A stretch of 64,000 nucleotides of DNA from Sodiomyces alkalinus F11 (lineage: Eukaryota > Ascomycota > Sordariomycetes > Glomerellales > Plectosphaerellaceae): positions 1,544,111 through 1,608,110 of the forward strand of contig NW_021167082.1 of NCBI RefSeq assembly GCF_003711515.1, given 5' to 3'. Of the stretch, positions 22,335 through 35,300 are shown piece by piece (positions within the stretch are counted from its first letter, which is position 1; each line of letters starts with the position of its first letter). A model generated the notes under the pieces. It was not told where the DNA came from, ran no database searches, and worked only from the letters and a program-made list of their open reading frames with translations. The translations under genes and the position numbers were made by a program.

Positions 22335-25044
22335 ATGGCCGACGCAGAGCCACACAGCATCCAGAGCCTTCTCAAGGATGGTTATTTCACGACCTCCAGA
22401 AGCAAGAGTCCCAGGCCGTAAGCTTCTTCCTGCCTCTCCAACGTCGTACATTTTCAAGTGTTTTCTGACATGAATCCCTAGTGCAAGCCGTCCACTTCCT
22501 TCCCTTCCCCGACGCCGCAGTCCAAGCCCAGATCGTGCTGTCCCGAGATATTTGCCCCGACCTCCCCCGCCTACTTGCGAAGACGAAGCCGAAGCCCTCG
22601 CAAAAGAACATGGCAGCGTTACCTCGAGTAGCCTCGATGAACCACCCTCACGTGGAGACGTCGACCAGTTCCCCCTCATCGAAGTGGTCCATGAGCATAA
22701 CCCCGAGCGTCGCTTCGTACACGTTTCGGATTCTAGCGGGCCCCTCGAATCCCCCATCCGTACGAAGGAGAGAACGGTCTCCGATACACATTCGTCGTCT
22801 GCCCCTAAGATTGTGGAAAATGAAGATTACAAGGCCAACACGGCTCGCAAATATGATCCTGTGGCACCAGATGTTGACGACAGTACCCCCGAGGCGAGGT
22901 CAGAGAGGCGCAGGAGCCGGCAGGATCTTCCACCTCTCGAGACCAGTTTCGCTTCGGCCACGTCCGGGGGGGCTGGAGGTCATCGCCGAAGCATGTCTAC
23001 CACCTACGTAGACCAACCGCCCCCCGACTTCTCGTACCGCGCCAAACAGCACTTGTCAACCAACAACGAGGATCATCTGTCGCCACAGGTTATCAAACAT
23101 GCCACCGGCGGTCGTGACAAGGTCTACTATGACTATTCGCGAAGCCAAAACTCACCAGCCTCGGCCCAGAGGAGCCGTTCCACCTTGGGGGAGGGTAGAC
23201 GAGTGGATGATCCTGCTGGTCGGTCAGCCAGTTCCCTGACGCCCGGCACGGCGAGAAGATCCGCCGTCAGCGCCGAGGCCCCCCTCCCGACGTCGCGGCT
23301 CCCGGGGGATCAGTCTGGCGACGTCGGAAGACGCAGTGAGTATGGCCCCGACTCGTATGACAGGAGACGAGAACGGCGCGCGTCGATGTATAGACGTGAG
23401 TCTCCTCCGCCAAGTAGTTCCAGCGCCGAACATTTGCTCAAGGCACCCTCATCGAACACACGCCGCAGGAGATCGGCTGCTGCCTTTGAGGAGCGACCAG
23501 TGTTGCACAACCAGGATGGGGGTTACCCCGTATCCAGCACCAGACCCAGATCGTGGGTTCCGGTATCCCCCATTCCATCTTCCAAGAGTTCAGGGAGGGC
23601 CTTTGCAGACGGTCACTCCCCTACACCCCGCAGCGCCGCCACTTTCCCGATGACTCATGGTAGTAGGGGGCCCTCCCTGCCGTACCCTGAGGATGATCTA
23701 CGCCCGGGCAAGGATGGCTCGGGCTCTCGAGAGGGTGATCCCCGCGCACCTTCATTCCGATCGCGAGGCCCTCCTACTCTTGGTTCGTCCACGTCCATGC
23801 CTGTGGCCATCCCGGCCGTCATGCCCGTGCTACCTCCCGAGCCGACCGACGAGGCGAGCCAACCACCGGCGCCTTCTTCCACTGACACACGAATTACGCC
23901 TATGGAACCTGACACTCGCCAAGAGAGCTCCTGGCCCCCACCCCCTTTCGAACCAGACAAGACGACCCTTACTACTACGGACCAGTCCACTGGCAGCTAT
24001 CGGCGATACTCGGAGGACGCCAGCAGGGGAGGTACTGCTCCCATTCCTGACTGCCCCAGAAGAAAAGGGGTGACTGGCAAGGCAGATTGGCTCAGTCTCC
24101 CCCGCTGTGACCACTTCGACATCTGTCCCGACTGCTACATGGCTGTCTTTGCCGAGACACCTTATCGGAACGAGTTCGTGCCGACGCTATTCCGACCAAT
24201 GGACAGGCCCATTAGGTGCGACTTTGGCTCGTCTCCATGGTACCGCATTGCATGGCTCCTCACCCTGAAGGAGGGCTACCCCGACCTCAGGCTGTTTCAT
24301 CTGATAACCAATGTAGCCCACAACCAGCCATGCCCGGGGAACCGGGAAGCGGTGCGAATTTGGTATTCCGTCGTGGATCCCTACAGTCAGACCACAGTTC
24401 CCGATTTCACGGTCTGCTACGAATGCGCCAAGACGATTGAGGTCCTGCTCCCCAACCTGACTGGCATCTTCGTTCCGCAACAAACGCCCGCAGTGCCCAC
24501 CTGGGGCACCTGTGCGATGTACTTCCACCCGAAGCGAAGACGGTTCGTTTTGTATTTCGACGCCATGGAGACGACTTCGGACAAGGCCCTGGCGACGAAC
24601 TCGCCCCCTAACATCTCCGCTCTCGCCAGGACGATGGAGCGGCTTTCGCTGTTTACGGAGTGCACGGAGGACCGACCCGTTACGGACAAGGGATGGCACA
24701 TCATGCAGCATATCCCCGAGTTCACGGTGTGCGGCGAGTGTTTTGACGAGGTGGTCCGGCCGAGGCTGGAAGACAACAACCCCATCGCGCGGAATTTCTA
24801 CATGCAACCGCAGCGGCTGCCCGTGGGTACGTGCCAGCTGTACTCCAGCCGCATGAGGGACGTTTTCAGGAAGGCGTGCCGGCGGAACGACGTGGATTAT
24901 CTCGAGGCGAAGGTCCTGGAGAGGCAGAGAGCCTGGGCGGATATTCGCAACGAGATGGCGCGGCTGGACCAGCACGGGCAGAACGATGCTTGGACGAAGA
25001 GAGAGGTGGATAAGCTTATTGACGAGTGGAAGAGCTGGGAGTGA
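22335..25044 (+). CDS. unrecognised protein: disordered N-terminal half, three-fold Cys-rich C-terminal half
   Basis: Exons 22335-22417 and 22482-25044, giving 881 residues; intron GTAAGC..CTAG. The start reads MADAEPHSIQSLLKDGYFTT. Residues 1-550 are Ser/Pro/Arg-rich and probably disordered. From about 551 the protein becomes ordered and Cys-rich. Three similar modules recur about 100 residues apart: HFDICPDCYMAVF (about 572), DFTVCYECAKTIEVL (about 670) and EFTVCGECFDEVV (about 774). Each has C-x2-C after a hydrophobic strand; GTC-(A/Q)-(M/L)-Y blocks follow modules two and three. The paired cysteines suggest treble-clef or similar zinc binding. The C-terminus is a charged helix. I know of no named domain matching this; function unknown, probably a Pezizomycotina-conserved protein. 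Confidence 0.8.
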
Positions 25045-25650
25045 TGTGATGAATGAAGCTACATTTATGATGTTATGTTCGACGATGCATTAGGGATAGC
25101 GGAAATGTGAAAAGGAAAAGAAGAAGAAAAATTTCATGAAGAAACGTGAGAAGTTGGGTGAAGGGATATTGTGAAGGGATATTGCGAACCCTCCTCGTCG
25201 AGCAGGTGGAATTGACCAATGACGTGATCGAGAATTGAGTGAGGTGGTGGAGGTGGTTGTTGTTGGGAGATAAGGAGTACATTATGCTTATCGGTGATGG
25301 GTGATAAAAAGTGGACATCGCACGTGACCATCCCCACGACTTCGCTAAGAATTACGAAGAATTGCGGTACGTACCGAAAGTTCCTAGGGTCGAAGCTGCC
25401 CACCAAACAAATCGAAAAAATTACACCTGGGCCAAATTTCTCGCGAGCCCTCCAGGCGGAAAACCCTCCCCAACTCCGTTTTACTAACCCAACAGCATCG
25501 AAGCCCACCCACGACCGAGGTATGCATCACAATCGTTTTCTCGTTCTTTTCCAACGACATCACTTTCGACTTCCGGGGTTCCTCGAATCAATTCACTGAC
25601 TTGGTTTTTGTTCGGGGTGGTTTATTATAGGGTCAATCACCGAATCAAAG
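25045..25650. other. L4 promoter, leader and 5'-UTR intron
   Basis: Contains CACGTGA at 25321-25327 and a C/T-rich leader. A probable leader intron lies at 25520-25630 (GTATGC..TTATAG), ending 20 bp before the L4 start codon. Leader introns are common in fungal ribosomal protein genes. No other gene seen. Confidence 0.55.
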
Positions 25651-27031
25651 ATGGCTTCGCGACCTACCGTCACCATCATCGGCGCCGATGGCAAGGCCAC
25701 GGGCAACACTCACACCTGGCCTCTGGTCTTCCAGGCGCCTATCCGTACCGATATCGTCCAGGAGGTGCACAAGGGTCTGGCCAAGAACAAGCGTCAACCT
25801 TATGCCGTGAGCTCGAAGGCCGGTGAACAGACCTCGGCCGAGTCCTGGGGCACTGGTTAGTCGTCACCTTGCCGTGTTCTTTCTTGTTTTCGCCTTTCTT
25901 TTTTTCTTTTCCCCTACGACGGGGAGTGGAAGGGTGATTTGATAATCCAATGGTGGATTTGGTTTGTGGGAGAGGGGGAGTCGTGTGGACGAGAGGGAGG
26001 GGAAATGCTTTCGACAACGAACATACGTGATGGGGGTTTTTTTTTTTGGGCCGACGACAAGATGGAATGGATGGCTGACAGTATCCTCTCAGGTCGTGCT
26101 GTTGCCCGTATTCCCCGTGTCTCGGGTGGTGGTACTCACCGTGCCGGTCAGGCTGCCTTCGGTAACATGTGCCGCTCCGGTCGCATGTTCGCCCCCACCA
26201 AGACCTGGCGCAAGTGGCACATCAAGGTCAACTTGAACCAGAAGTGAGTCCTTTTTTTGATGGCGGCTGCACTTTGTCTCGTGTGTGTAGGGACCACCAC
26301 GGGAGACGAGTAAACTCGTGCTGACCCAGCGTAGGCGCTACGCCGTCGCTTCGGCTCTGGCTGCCTCGGCCGTCCCTCCTCTGCTGCTCGCCCGCGGCCA
26401 CCGCATCAACAACGTGCTCGAGGTCCCCCTCGTCATCGACTCGGCCGCGTTCGAGAACGACGCCGTGGTCAAGACGTCCGCCGCGTTCGGGCTCCTCAAG
26501 GCGGTGGGTGCCGGTACCGACGTCGAGAAGGCCAAGAACTCCAAGAAGCTCCGCGCCGGCAAGGGCAAGATGCGCGGCCGGCGCTTCCGCCAGCGCCGCG
26601 GCCCCCTGGTGATCTACGACCCGGAGACCGACGGCCGGGACGTGGTCAAGGGCTTCCAGAACCTCGCCGGCGTCGAGACGTCCCCCGTGACCGAGCTCAA
26701 CCTCCTCCAGCTGGCGCCCGGCGGTCACCTCGGCCGGTTCATCGTCTGGACGTCCGCCGCGTTCAAGGCGCTCGACACCATCTACGGGTCGACCACGGAG
26801 GCGTCCGAGCTCAAGAAGAACTTCCTTCTGCCGTCCAACATCATCTCGCAGGCCGACCTCAGCCGTCTCATCAACTCGCAGGAAGTGCAGTCCTCGGTGC
26901 GCGCCCCCAAGGGCGGCCCCACCACGCGCCGCCCCGCGGTCCAGAAGAAGAACCCGCTCCGCAACAAGCAGGTCATGCTCCGTCTCAACCCGTACGCCGC
27001 CGTGTTCTCCAATGAGCACCAGAAGCAATAA
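25651..27031 (+). CDS. rpl4: 60S ribosomal protein L4 (uL4)
   Basis: Exons 25651-25855, 26093-26243 and 26335-27031, giving 350 residues. Introns start GTTAGT and GTGAGT and end TCAG and GTAG, and the joined frame is unbroken. Typical eukaryotic uL4: [76 protein letters not shown], and a basic C-terminal extension ending [14 protein letters not shown]. It is a structural protein of the large subunit whose internal loop lines the exit tunnel. Intron 1 (237 nt) was examined for a box C/D snoRNA and shows none that is convincing. A 5'-UTR intron is likely at 25520-25630. Confidence 0.98.
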
Positions 27032-27932
27032 GCTATTGGGCTTGTTTTCCTTCTTCTGTGAACATTCATTTTCTGTTGATGACTTGGCAAAAAGAACGGG
27101 GCTGGGGGGGGGAGAGAAGGGGGGGAGAGAAAGAGAGGAAGGTTTTGCGAAACGGCTTGGCATGGCATGGCATGATTTCTCCTCGAGGCGTAAATGGCAA
27201 CTAGGAAGGTTGACCTCTTGATCAATGGAAAAAGAAGATTCCCGGATTTCTGGCTTTTTTTGTTTTAGCGAACTGGTGACCTAACCGTCTTTTGCGAGGA
27301 TGTGACTATGTGACTGATGTGATTTGATGACTCGCTGAAAGATGTGGATGGGGCTCTTCCACTGAAAACAGATTGTTTTCCCAGCATGTCTGATTTCCTT
27401 AAGCCAGTCAAGTTGGTCGTACATTTTGCCGTCTCGTCCTTTGCGCGTCTCTCTCTCTCTCCCTGGCCTTCTTGATATTCGATAGTTTGGGGACATCCGA
27501 CCTTATCCTCACCTCTCCTAGGTAACCGTAACATGTCTTACACGTGTACTTCGTACGGATAATGCTCCCAGGGAGCCCCAGTTTTATTATCGCACCAACA
27601 CCAATACCAATAGCCAAATTCGGTTCCGGGATCCCGGGTCAGGTCTTCATGCCAAGGTCAGCCGGGTACCTCCGTGATGCTAATTCCCTTTGGGCCAGAC
27701 CGGTGAGATTGGAGATTCTCGATTTGTCATCGGTTTTCTTTAATAGACGGTGAGCTCTCTAAGGTATCTGTGATACGACTCTCAGCAACTCCGCAATATC
27801 TCGGGCGGACAGATAAGCGGCTTCTAATTGACGTTGAATCACCAGGTTTCGTACGCTGTCTGGACCTTGACAGAGACATCTTTGGCTTCTTCTCGAAATT
27901 CTCTTTATTCTTCCCGTTTTCTACGAGACACA
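27032..27932. other. intergenic, 0.9 kb
   Basis: L4 3' region with G-rich runs near 27099-27133, then AT/GC-mixed sequence and the leader of the aminotransferase gene. Includes one GTACTTCGTACGGA word near 27545. No gene seen. Confidence 0.55.
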
Positions 27933-30395
27933 ATGGAATCAAGTCAAATGGACACGGCAAAGCCGCGTCCGCTGGACCTGAGCCATCACTACTCCACCAT
28001 CACGAAGCTGCGTCAACCGAGCGCTCTCAAGAAATATTACAAGTTCTTCCAGATTCCCGGGATCGGAAACCTTGCCGGAGGTGCGTAAGACAGTACTAGT
28101 AAAAAAAACAAAATCGACGTCTCAATGTCTCACTAGCCCACCTGCGATCGCCATTGGGCTTCAGCTTAATTGCGTGATTGATCCCCCAGCCCCCTTCGGC
28201 GTACGCCACAAATCAAACGGCTAACGGTCCGCCACCCTCCCTTACAGGCCTTCCCAATCCATCGTTCTTCCCGTACGATACTCTCGAGGCACAGGCTGCT
28301 AAGCCCGAACGATGGACACCCACTCCGAACGAACCCCCGAGTCCCGATGCCGTGACCGATCAACTGGCTGCGGCCGCCATTTCCTCCGCTCCGAACGGCG
28401 GTAGTCGCTACGTGGAGGGTGGTCGCACCGATAAATCGAATACCCTCCCTTCCGAGCCGGAGAAGAGCTGGAGTCTGAACTTATTCGGATCCAAAAAGAA
28501 GACCTCATCCGCAGTCCGCGACGACGACAACAACAACAACAACAGCAACAAGGACGTCGACCACGATGATCCCAAGTCAGCGAACCACATATCCGTCCCG
28601 AAAGTCCGCCCCGACGGCGACCTCTCCAAGCGCATCGACCTAGCCACGGCCCTCCAATACGGCACCGCCGAAGGCTACCCGCCCCTTCTGTCCTTCATCC
28701 GCCACTTCACCCGGAACCACCTCCACCCGGAGGCTCCCTACGCCGGCGGGCCCGAGGTGGTCCTCACGTGCGGCTCGACCGACGGCATGGCCAAGACGCT
28801 CGAGCTGCTCACCGACGCGTGGGACCCGGCTGCGGACGCCATCGCCGCCCGCCCGCACCTGCTCGTCGAGCGGTTCATGTACTCCAACGTCCTGGCCCAG
28901 AGCCTGCCGCGCGGGATCGGCATCGCGCCCGTCGAGATTGACGAGGAGGGCATGCTCGCCGCCGGGCCGGGCGGGCTGGAGGCCGTGCTCGCGTCGTGGG
29001 ACGAGCGGAGGGGTCGCCGGCCGCACATGCTGTACACGGTCACCATGGGTCATAACCCCACGAGCGGCGTGCTGTCTGTGGAGCGGCGGCGGGCGATCTA
29101 TGCGCTGTGCCAGAAGTACGACGTGATCATTGTCGAGGATGACCCGTATTGGTTTTTGCAGTTTCCCTCGGCGGAGACGGAGGAGGCTGTGTCCCGCGGT
29201 TATCCTGTGGAGGCGGCGAAGCGACGGTCTGAGAAGGACTCTTCTTCGTCTTCTTCTTCTTCTTCTTCTTCTTCTTGCGGGCGGACCAAGTCGTCTGGCT
29301 ATCCTTTCCTGGACTCTCTTGTCCCGTCGTATCTTAGCATGGACGTTGATGGGCGGGTGATACGTCTTGATACGTTTTCCAAGACCATTGCGCCCGGTTG
29401 CCGGCTTGGTTGGATTACAGCGCAGCCAGAGTTTGTCGAGCGGATCACGAGGTATGTCTCCCTTTCCCTCCCCCGTCCCTCGCATCCCCCCGGTTTTTTC
29501 TTGTTCTTTTCTTCTTTTCTTCTTTTCTTCTTCTTTTTTCGTCTTCTTTCACTCACATCCTTCCCCTAGAATCGCCGAAACATCCACCCAACAACCCTCC
29601 GGCTTCGTCCAAGCCATGGTCTCCGAGCTCCTCCTGGGCCCCCAAACCCCGTCCACCACCGCCTCCTTCGCCTCCCTCCCCTCCAAGAAGGACCAGCTCG
29701 CCTTCGAAGGCTGGGACACCTCCGGCTGGGTCCGCTGGCTCGAAGGCCTCCGCGGGACCTACGAGCGCCGCATGTGCCGCATGGCCCGCATCCTCGACGA
29801 CGGCGCCACCTTACTACAGCTCAAGCAGCCGGTGCGCAACAAACCGAGCGGAGGAGCGGGGGGAGGCGGGGGGGGCGACAACCCCCCTGCCACGGCCACG
29901 GCTACGGCTGCCGACGACACGGACGACTGGCGCGTCGTGACCAAGACGCGGCTCTACGACTTCGCGTGGCCCCGCGGCGGCATGTTCCTCTGGCTCCGCG
30001 TCCGGTTCCCCTGCCACCCGCTCTGGATGGCCCGCGGGGTCCCCGGGGGCAGCCTGCCGCGCGTGGACGGACATGCGCTCAGCACGGCGCTGGTGGCGCT
30101 GTGCACGCACCGGCCGTACCTGGTGCTCCCTGCGCCGGGGGTCATGTTCGCGGCCGATGGGGGCGTGCTGGCGAGGGATGCGTGGGCTTATTACCGGTTG
30201 TGCTTCGCGGCCGAGTCGGAGGAGAATGTGGATGCTGCTACTCGGCGCTTTGTGGATGCGCTTCATGCGTTTTGGCGCATTCGGGATGTGGGGAGGATTG
30301 AGGAGCTGGTTAAAGAGTTCAAGTCGGCTGGGGTGGAGGGGGGGCTGGCTGTTGAAGGGATGGGTAACTTGGCTGGGATGGGCCAGGGGTGTTGA
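27933..30395 (+). CDS. class I/II PLP-dependent aminotransferase, Aro8-like (aromatic/2-aminoadipate type)
   Basis: Exons 27933-28080, 28248-29451 and 29570-30395, giving 725 residues; introns GTGCGT..ACAG and GTATGT..CTAG. Visible fold-type I features are a GNLAGGLPNPSFFPYDT entry strand, an EGYPPL..F glycine region, a CGSTDGM nucleotide-phosphate turn, HNPTSGVLS, VEDDPYWFL and the PLP-lysine block DTFSKTIAPGCRLGW (Lys at about residue 430). The pattern fits the Aro8/kynurenine aminotransferase branch, which interconverts aromatic amino acids or 2-aminoadipate with 2-oxo acids. It is much longer than the usual 450-600 residues. Extra length comes from a low-complexity insertion (about residues 85-155, with Asn and Asp runs), a 12-Ser run encoded by a TCT/TTC repeat, and a Gly/Thr-Ala loop in exon 3. 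Substrate not determinable. Confidence 0.9.
29232..29276 (+). repeat. (TCT/TTC)n triplet repeat inside the aminotransferase
   Basis: A run of TCT/TTC triplets within exon 2, encoding about 12 consecutive Ser. It sits between the DDPYW strand and the PLP-lysine strand, so it probably forms a variable surface loop. A length change by multiples of three would be tolerated. Confidence 0.75.
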
Positions 30396-32383
30396 TTCTG
30401 GGAGTTGAAAGATGGTGTTTTTGTTGTGCGGCACGGAGCATTGCTAACACTTTGATCACTTTTGATGATTTCATGTTGTGGTTAGTCTTTACATTATAGA
30501 GTTGTCTTATAGTTGAGCATCTATGAATGATGATGATGGTGGTGGTGATTCTGATGCACGTGGTGATGAGGTACCTTATAATTACCTAATATATGTGGAT
30601 AACTAAGCAAATGCCACTAATAAAGAGGTCCTTCACAGTCTGCCCTCCGGCGAAGACAGTGGCCTAAGGACGTTATGGATTCGTCCATGGTGTCTTTTCA
30701 CGTGGTCACTGGCTCATAACCTGTGAAGTGACCAGGTGCCCCCTTTGCATATGATTGCTCGCCCGAGTTCTCGTGCGATGGTGGTAAGAAAGCAGACATG
30801 GACTGATGTTGTGAGTTTATATTCCTCCGCCTAACGGATAATAAGGCTGTTATTACTTGTGTTGTGACAGTTAGTGACCCGGGACGGCTTACACAGGGGG
30901 GTTGGCATGGTCATACCTTAGGGCATGGCTTACTGCGCATGCTTTGGCAGTACTCGCACTTGGCATTATCAGAGAAGCTAAAGTCCTCTGCTGTCCAGGT
31001 ACATGTAAAGGTCGACATCATATGTATAAGATACCTGATTATTGTTCTTGTTCTTGTTCTCATAAAGGTCGTGTCCCCCACATCGTTGCTGTCGTTAGTA
31101 GTACCTGGACTGTTGTATATCCATTTTCACCTAGGTACCTGTCCATGGCTGTGCCCTCCGCTACACGAAGAGGAGAAGAAAGATGGTTGGCAAGGGGTAT
31201 CGGGCGTATTTAAGGTATAGAGGACTAGAGTAGAGTAATTGGAACGGAAGGTACTTCCATTACGTATACAGTATAACAAACCTCATAGGACAGATGATTA
31301 ATTGTGTGCTTGTCTAGTAGCAACGATCCCTCCAGTAGAGAGGGAGCGATACTTGTGTCCATCATATGTGAAGAGGGAGCTCTAGCAAACCAGCCGACAA
31401 ACAAAAGAAGCAAAAGACAACAAACTCGAGATGTAAATTCCAAGTTCCCTACCCAAGGTACCTCAGCTAGCTACTTGCCATCGTTCGTGGCAGGAGTCGG
31501 GATACATGGACCGTACTGGAAAGAATCTCGAATAAGGTACCTAATTAACAAGGTACCATCGCTACCTTACCTATGTTCCTTTGATCGCCAAGTCGCCAAG
31601 GTCACGTGACTCGCTTATCCAGTCCCTGCTCTGCTCTGCCATCAGCGCTTCCTCATTGTCCGTTTACTCCTTACAACCTACAACCCGCATACCATCAACT
31701 TGCAAACATCTTCAACGCGGTCCGTCCCGCTTAAACCGTCCCGAAGAACAAACAAACCAATGCCCTTCTCCAAGCGAAGAAAATCAAGCGCCATGGTCTG
31801 TCCTCATCACCAACGGAGCTGCAACAAGGGGTTGCAGTTGCAACTTGCCTTCTCCAAGCGCCGGCGCTTAACCACGACGCCTCATTCAACCGATTCCGTC
31901 TGGTCCCCTGTCGCCGGTTACCGTGCCGGGGCCCGCGTCTCTCCATCCCACTCAACTCCGTGTGGACCGACCATCCAGCGATCACCGTACTCACGTAGAA
32001 AAGCTCCCATCCACTGCTCTTAGCGCTCGACCACACTGCCGGGTCTCTCGTCATGCATCACCACCCACCCTCCGGTCCCTCCCCCATGGAACCACACCTT
32101 GGCCTTGGATATGGCCCCCGCCCCCCCTGCCCCGACCGCCTCTGTCTCGGGCTTTCCTGAGCTCATATAACGGTCTCTGCTCCCCGTCCTCCAGATCAGG
32201 TGCTACGATGTGCTACGCTGTACAGTTCCGCTCCTTGACCGACTCGATGGCGTATTACCGGACAATCCTTTGAATTTGTTGCCTCTGAGCTTTAGACTTG
32301 TGCTCCCGTTCTCCCTGTCTCGCTTCGCCCCCCTTCTTCTCGCACAGCCCCTGGCAAAGCGGCTACTGGTTAGCTGCCTCTCA
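30396..32383. other. intergenic, 2 kb
   Basis: Upstream region of the DUF3433 gene. Contains a GATGATGATGGTGGTGGTGAT triplet stretch near 30527-30550, GGTACCT variants near 31455 and 31535-31580, and the GTCACGTGACTCGC motif at 31601-31614. A C/T-rich leader runs from about 31660. The direct repeat CTTCTCCAAGCG occurs twice near 31763-31860. Short frames are not supported as genes. Confidence 0.5.
31601..31610. promoter_or_regulatory. TCACGTGA palindrome (E-box-like)
   Basis: GTCACGTGAC followed by TCGC, identical over 14 nt to 19134-19147. Located about 780 bp upstream of the DUF3433 start codon. Candidate bHLH site, inferred. Confidence 0.4.
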
Positions 32384-35300
32384 ATGTCGGCGGATAAAAC
32401 GGCCTCCCCTCCCTCCTCGAACGAACCGCACACTCAACCAGTCGACACAGGAGGCCATGGTGACAATGACGTTCAGCTTGATCATACCGTTCGGCCGCAA
32501 CTCTTGTCGGGGGACACTCTCCGGGTTCCCGTCCCGGAGAAGAGTCGTCCTTCGACCTCATGTACATCGGTGAAACCAACCAGCCAGCCCAGCCTCGACG
32601 CCGCTCAACCCACCCGTCATACCCACGATGGCTGGAAACCCGCTACCCTCAGCCTCCCCGTCCTCATCTGCTTTGCCCTCTTGTCCCTGCTCCTCGTCGC
32701 CATCCTCGAGGTCCTCACCCGCCAGAGCCTGATGGCCGGGGGCCTCTCCCTGTCCACCGAGCCAGACGACCTCTCCGCCTTCGCCACCTTCGGCTACCTC
32801 TTCCTCCCCACCGTCGTCGCCGTCTTCTACAGCTTGTTCTGGAGCTGGGTCGACCTGGACGCGAAACGGACGCAGCCTTGGTTCGAAATGTCGCGGGAGG
32901 AGGGGGCCACCGCTAACCACTCCATCCTGTTGACGTACCCCTACGACTTTGTCGGCTTTGTGCCCTTTCGGGCCTTGAAGAATCGGTATGCAGTGTCTCC
33001 TCCTCCCCCTCCTCCTCCTCCTCCTCCTCAACTGACCCAACGGAAAAAGCCATTGGCCCGTGTTCTTCTCCGGCACCACCATGACAATCATCATGTGGGC
33101 CATCGTCCCCTTACAAGCCGCCATCATCGCTACCGATTCCGTCACCAGGACCCGCGATGTCCGCATCCTGAACGGCCTCACCTTCATGCCCACCTCCGAG
33201 CACCCCATGATCCTCGACCAATCCATCCTGAACGAAGCCTACGCCATCACCTGGCTCGACCAACGGTACCCCCCTTTTACCACTCCAGATTACACCATCA
33301 TGCCATTCGAAGTGCAGGCCAGCGATCCACAGACGCCTACTACTACCACAAACAGGAATCTGACAGGAACATCCGTCAAATACTGGACCGACTTGGACTG
33401 CTGGCCCGCCCAAATCTCAAGACACGGCCCCTCGACGCGGAGGACCTTCGACTTCCTCGACGGCCGGGGCTGCAACGCCAGCGACATCGCCGCCTACGGC
33501 CACTTCGGCGGCCAGAGTCCCTTCAAGATGTTCTACCTCGGCTGGCAGGACAGCGCCTTCGCCTCCTACTCTCTCGAGAGCCCGACCTGCCCCGACGTCC
33601 GCAACCAGTTCCTGGCCATCTGGACCCACCACAACGCCTCCCTGATGGAGGACCACCCGAACGACATCCGACTGGAGGCTGCCTTCTGCAAGACGAGCTA
33701 TTACCGCCAGACCGTCCGCGTCACCGTGTCGGCGGAGAACCGGGAACCCGTGGAGGGCTCGGTCGTCCCCCTGGGGCCCGTGCAGCCGTTGACCGAGGCG
33801 GAGTTTAACGTCACCGCCTTCGAGTACCTCCTCGGCGCGGGCGTGTCGGCTGTCGAGTTGCACGTCCAGCGAGATTATCCCTTCGGACGGCTGCTCGAGC
33901 AGTATCCCCACATGATCGACCTGGGGTTGGCGTGGCCCATGTCGCCCATGGTCGGGTTCGCCGTCGGATCGCAGAAGGAAGACCTGCCTTCGCTCCACGT
34001 GTTCCAGAACCGGTCACGACTCATCGAGGCGTTCACCATCGCACACAGGCAGATCTTCTCCCTCGCACTACGTCGGGTCATGGTCAGCGCGACCGACAAC
34101 TTCACGGCGCAGGGGACCGAGAACATGGAGCTACACGGCATCGTCGTCAGCCGTCTGTTCTCCGCCATCGTCGAGGCGTTACTCGTCTTGGTGTCCCTTT
34201 TCGTGCTCGCGCTGGCGTGGATTTGTCGGAAGGCGCCGAGCGCCCTGACCGAGGACCCGAATTCCCTTGCGTCTCTGATGGATATCTGCCGCGACAGCTC
34301 AGCTCTCTTGGACAATCTCGCCGGTAAGGGCTGCGCGTCCGAGGAAGACTTGGCCGACGCACTGCAGGATTTGAGGTTCAAGCTTGTGTGCCGATGCCAG
34401 TCGCAGGGTTATTGAAGTCCTGGGCGACCGTGGGAACGCACAGAGTGGTGGTCGGGTGAACCTCGATCGGCAGGACTCGGCGGCGGCTAGAGGTCATTAC
34501 ACCCCTGTCCGACCTTGGGCTCTTCGCCGTCCTCTTGCTGCCTTGGTCATATTGATTATGGTCGCGGCAATGGTTTGCCTTGTGTATCTCAAGCAGGAGG
34601 AACAAACCCGAGGTGGTGCGTTTTTTTCACTTGCCCCTTTTTTCACTTGCCCCTTTTTTCGACTTGCCCCTTTTTCGACTTCTCGTTATAATTGAGTGGG
34701 ACAGCACAAGCCCGGCCTTCCCATCTACTAACTGATCCAACAGGGCTTATACCGCCGAATGCCAGCTTCGATGTCCAGCAACTCCTCCTCAGTTTCTTGC
34801 CAACCATCTTTGCCACTTTGATGGAGCCCTTCTGGGTCCTATTGAACCGCTTGCTCTGCATTCTGCAACCATTCAAGGACCTTTGGTCGGGCCATAGACC
34901 AGCTAAAGGGTCCATAAACGCAAGGTATACCGCCCATTCCGCCCCAGCTGGTACTGTGGAGGGCCCTGGGAGCCGGTCACTTTCTTCTAGCCATGCTTGC
35001 CGCTGTGGCCCTGCTCTCCAACGTCCTCGCAGTCGGTCTCGGCGGTATCTTCAACCAGCATCCGGTGCAGGTCCGCTACCCGCGCACGTTCGAGGCCTTT
35101 CTTTTTCCCAAGATTGATAAGGCGACTCTCCACGACGTCTACTTCCTTCCTCGGAGCTTTACGGGATTGGATTATCACGAGCCCTTCGTCGTATTATGAA
35201 CAACATTTCTCAGAATACCCCCTTTCCCCCTTGGATCAGCAAGGACTACTATTTCCGCCCGTTCACTCTCCCAAACAGCGAAGAAACGATTGCCCAGGCG

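Noticed and set aside
25856..26092. Possible box C/D snoRNA in L4 intron 1
   Set aside because: Only a weak TGATGG and a CTGA within the likely branch-point; no terminal stem and no proper C'/D' pair.
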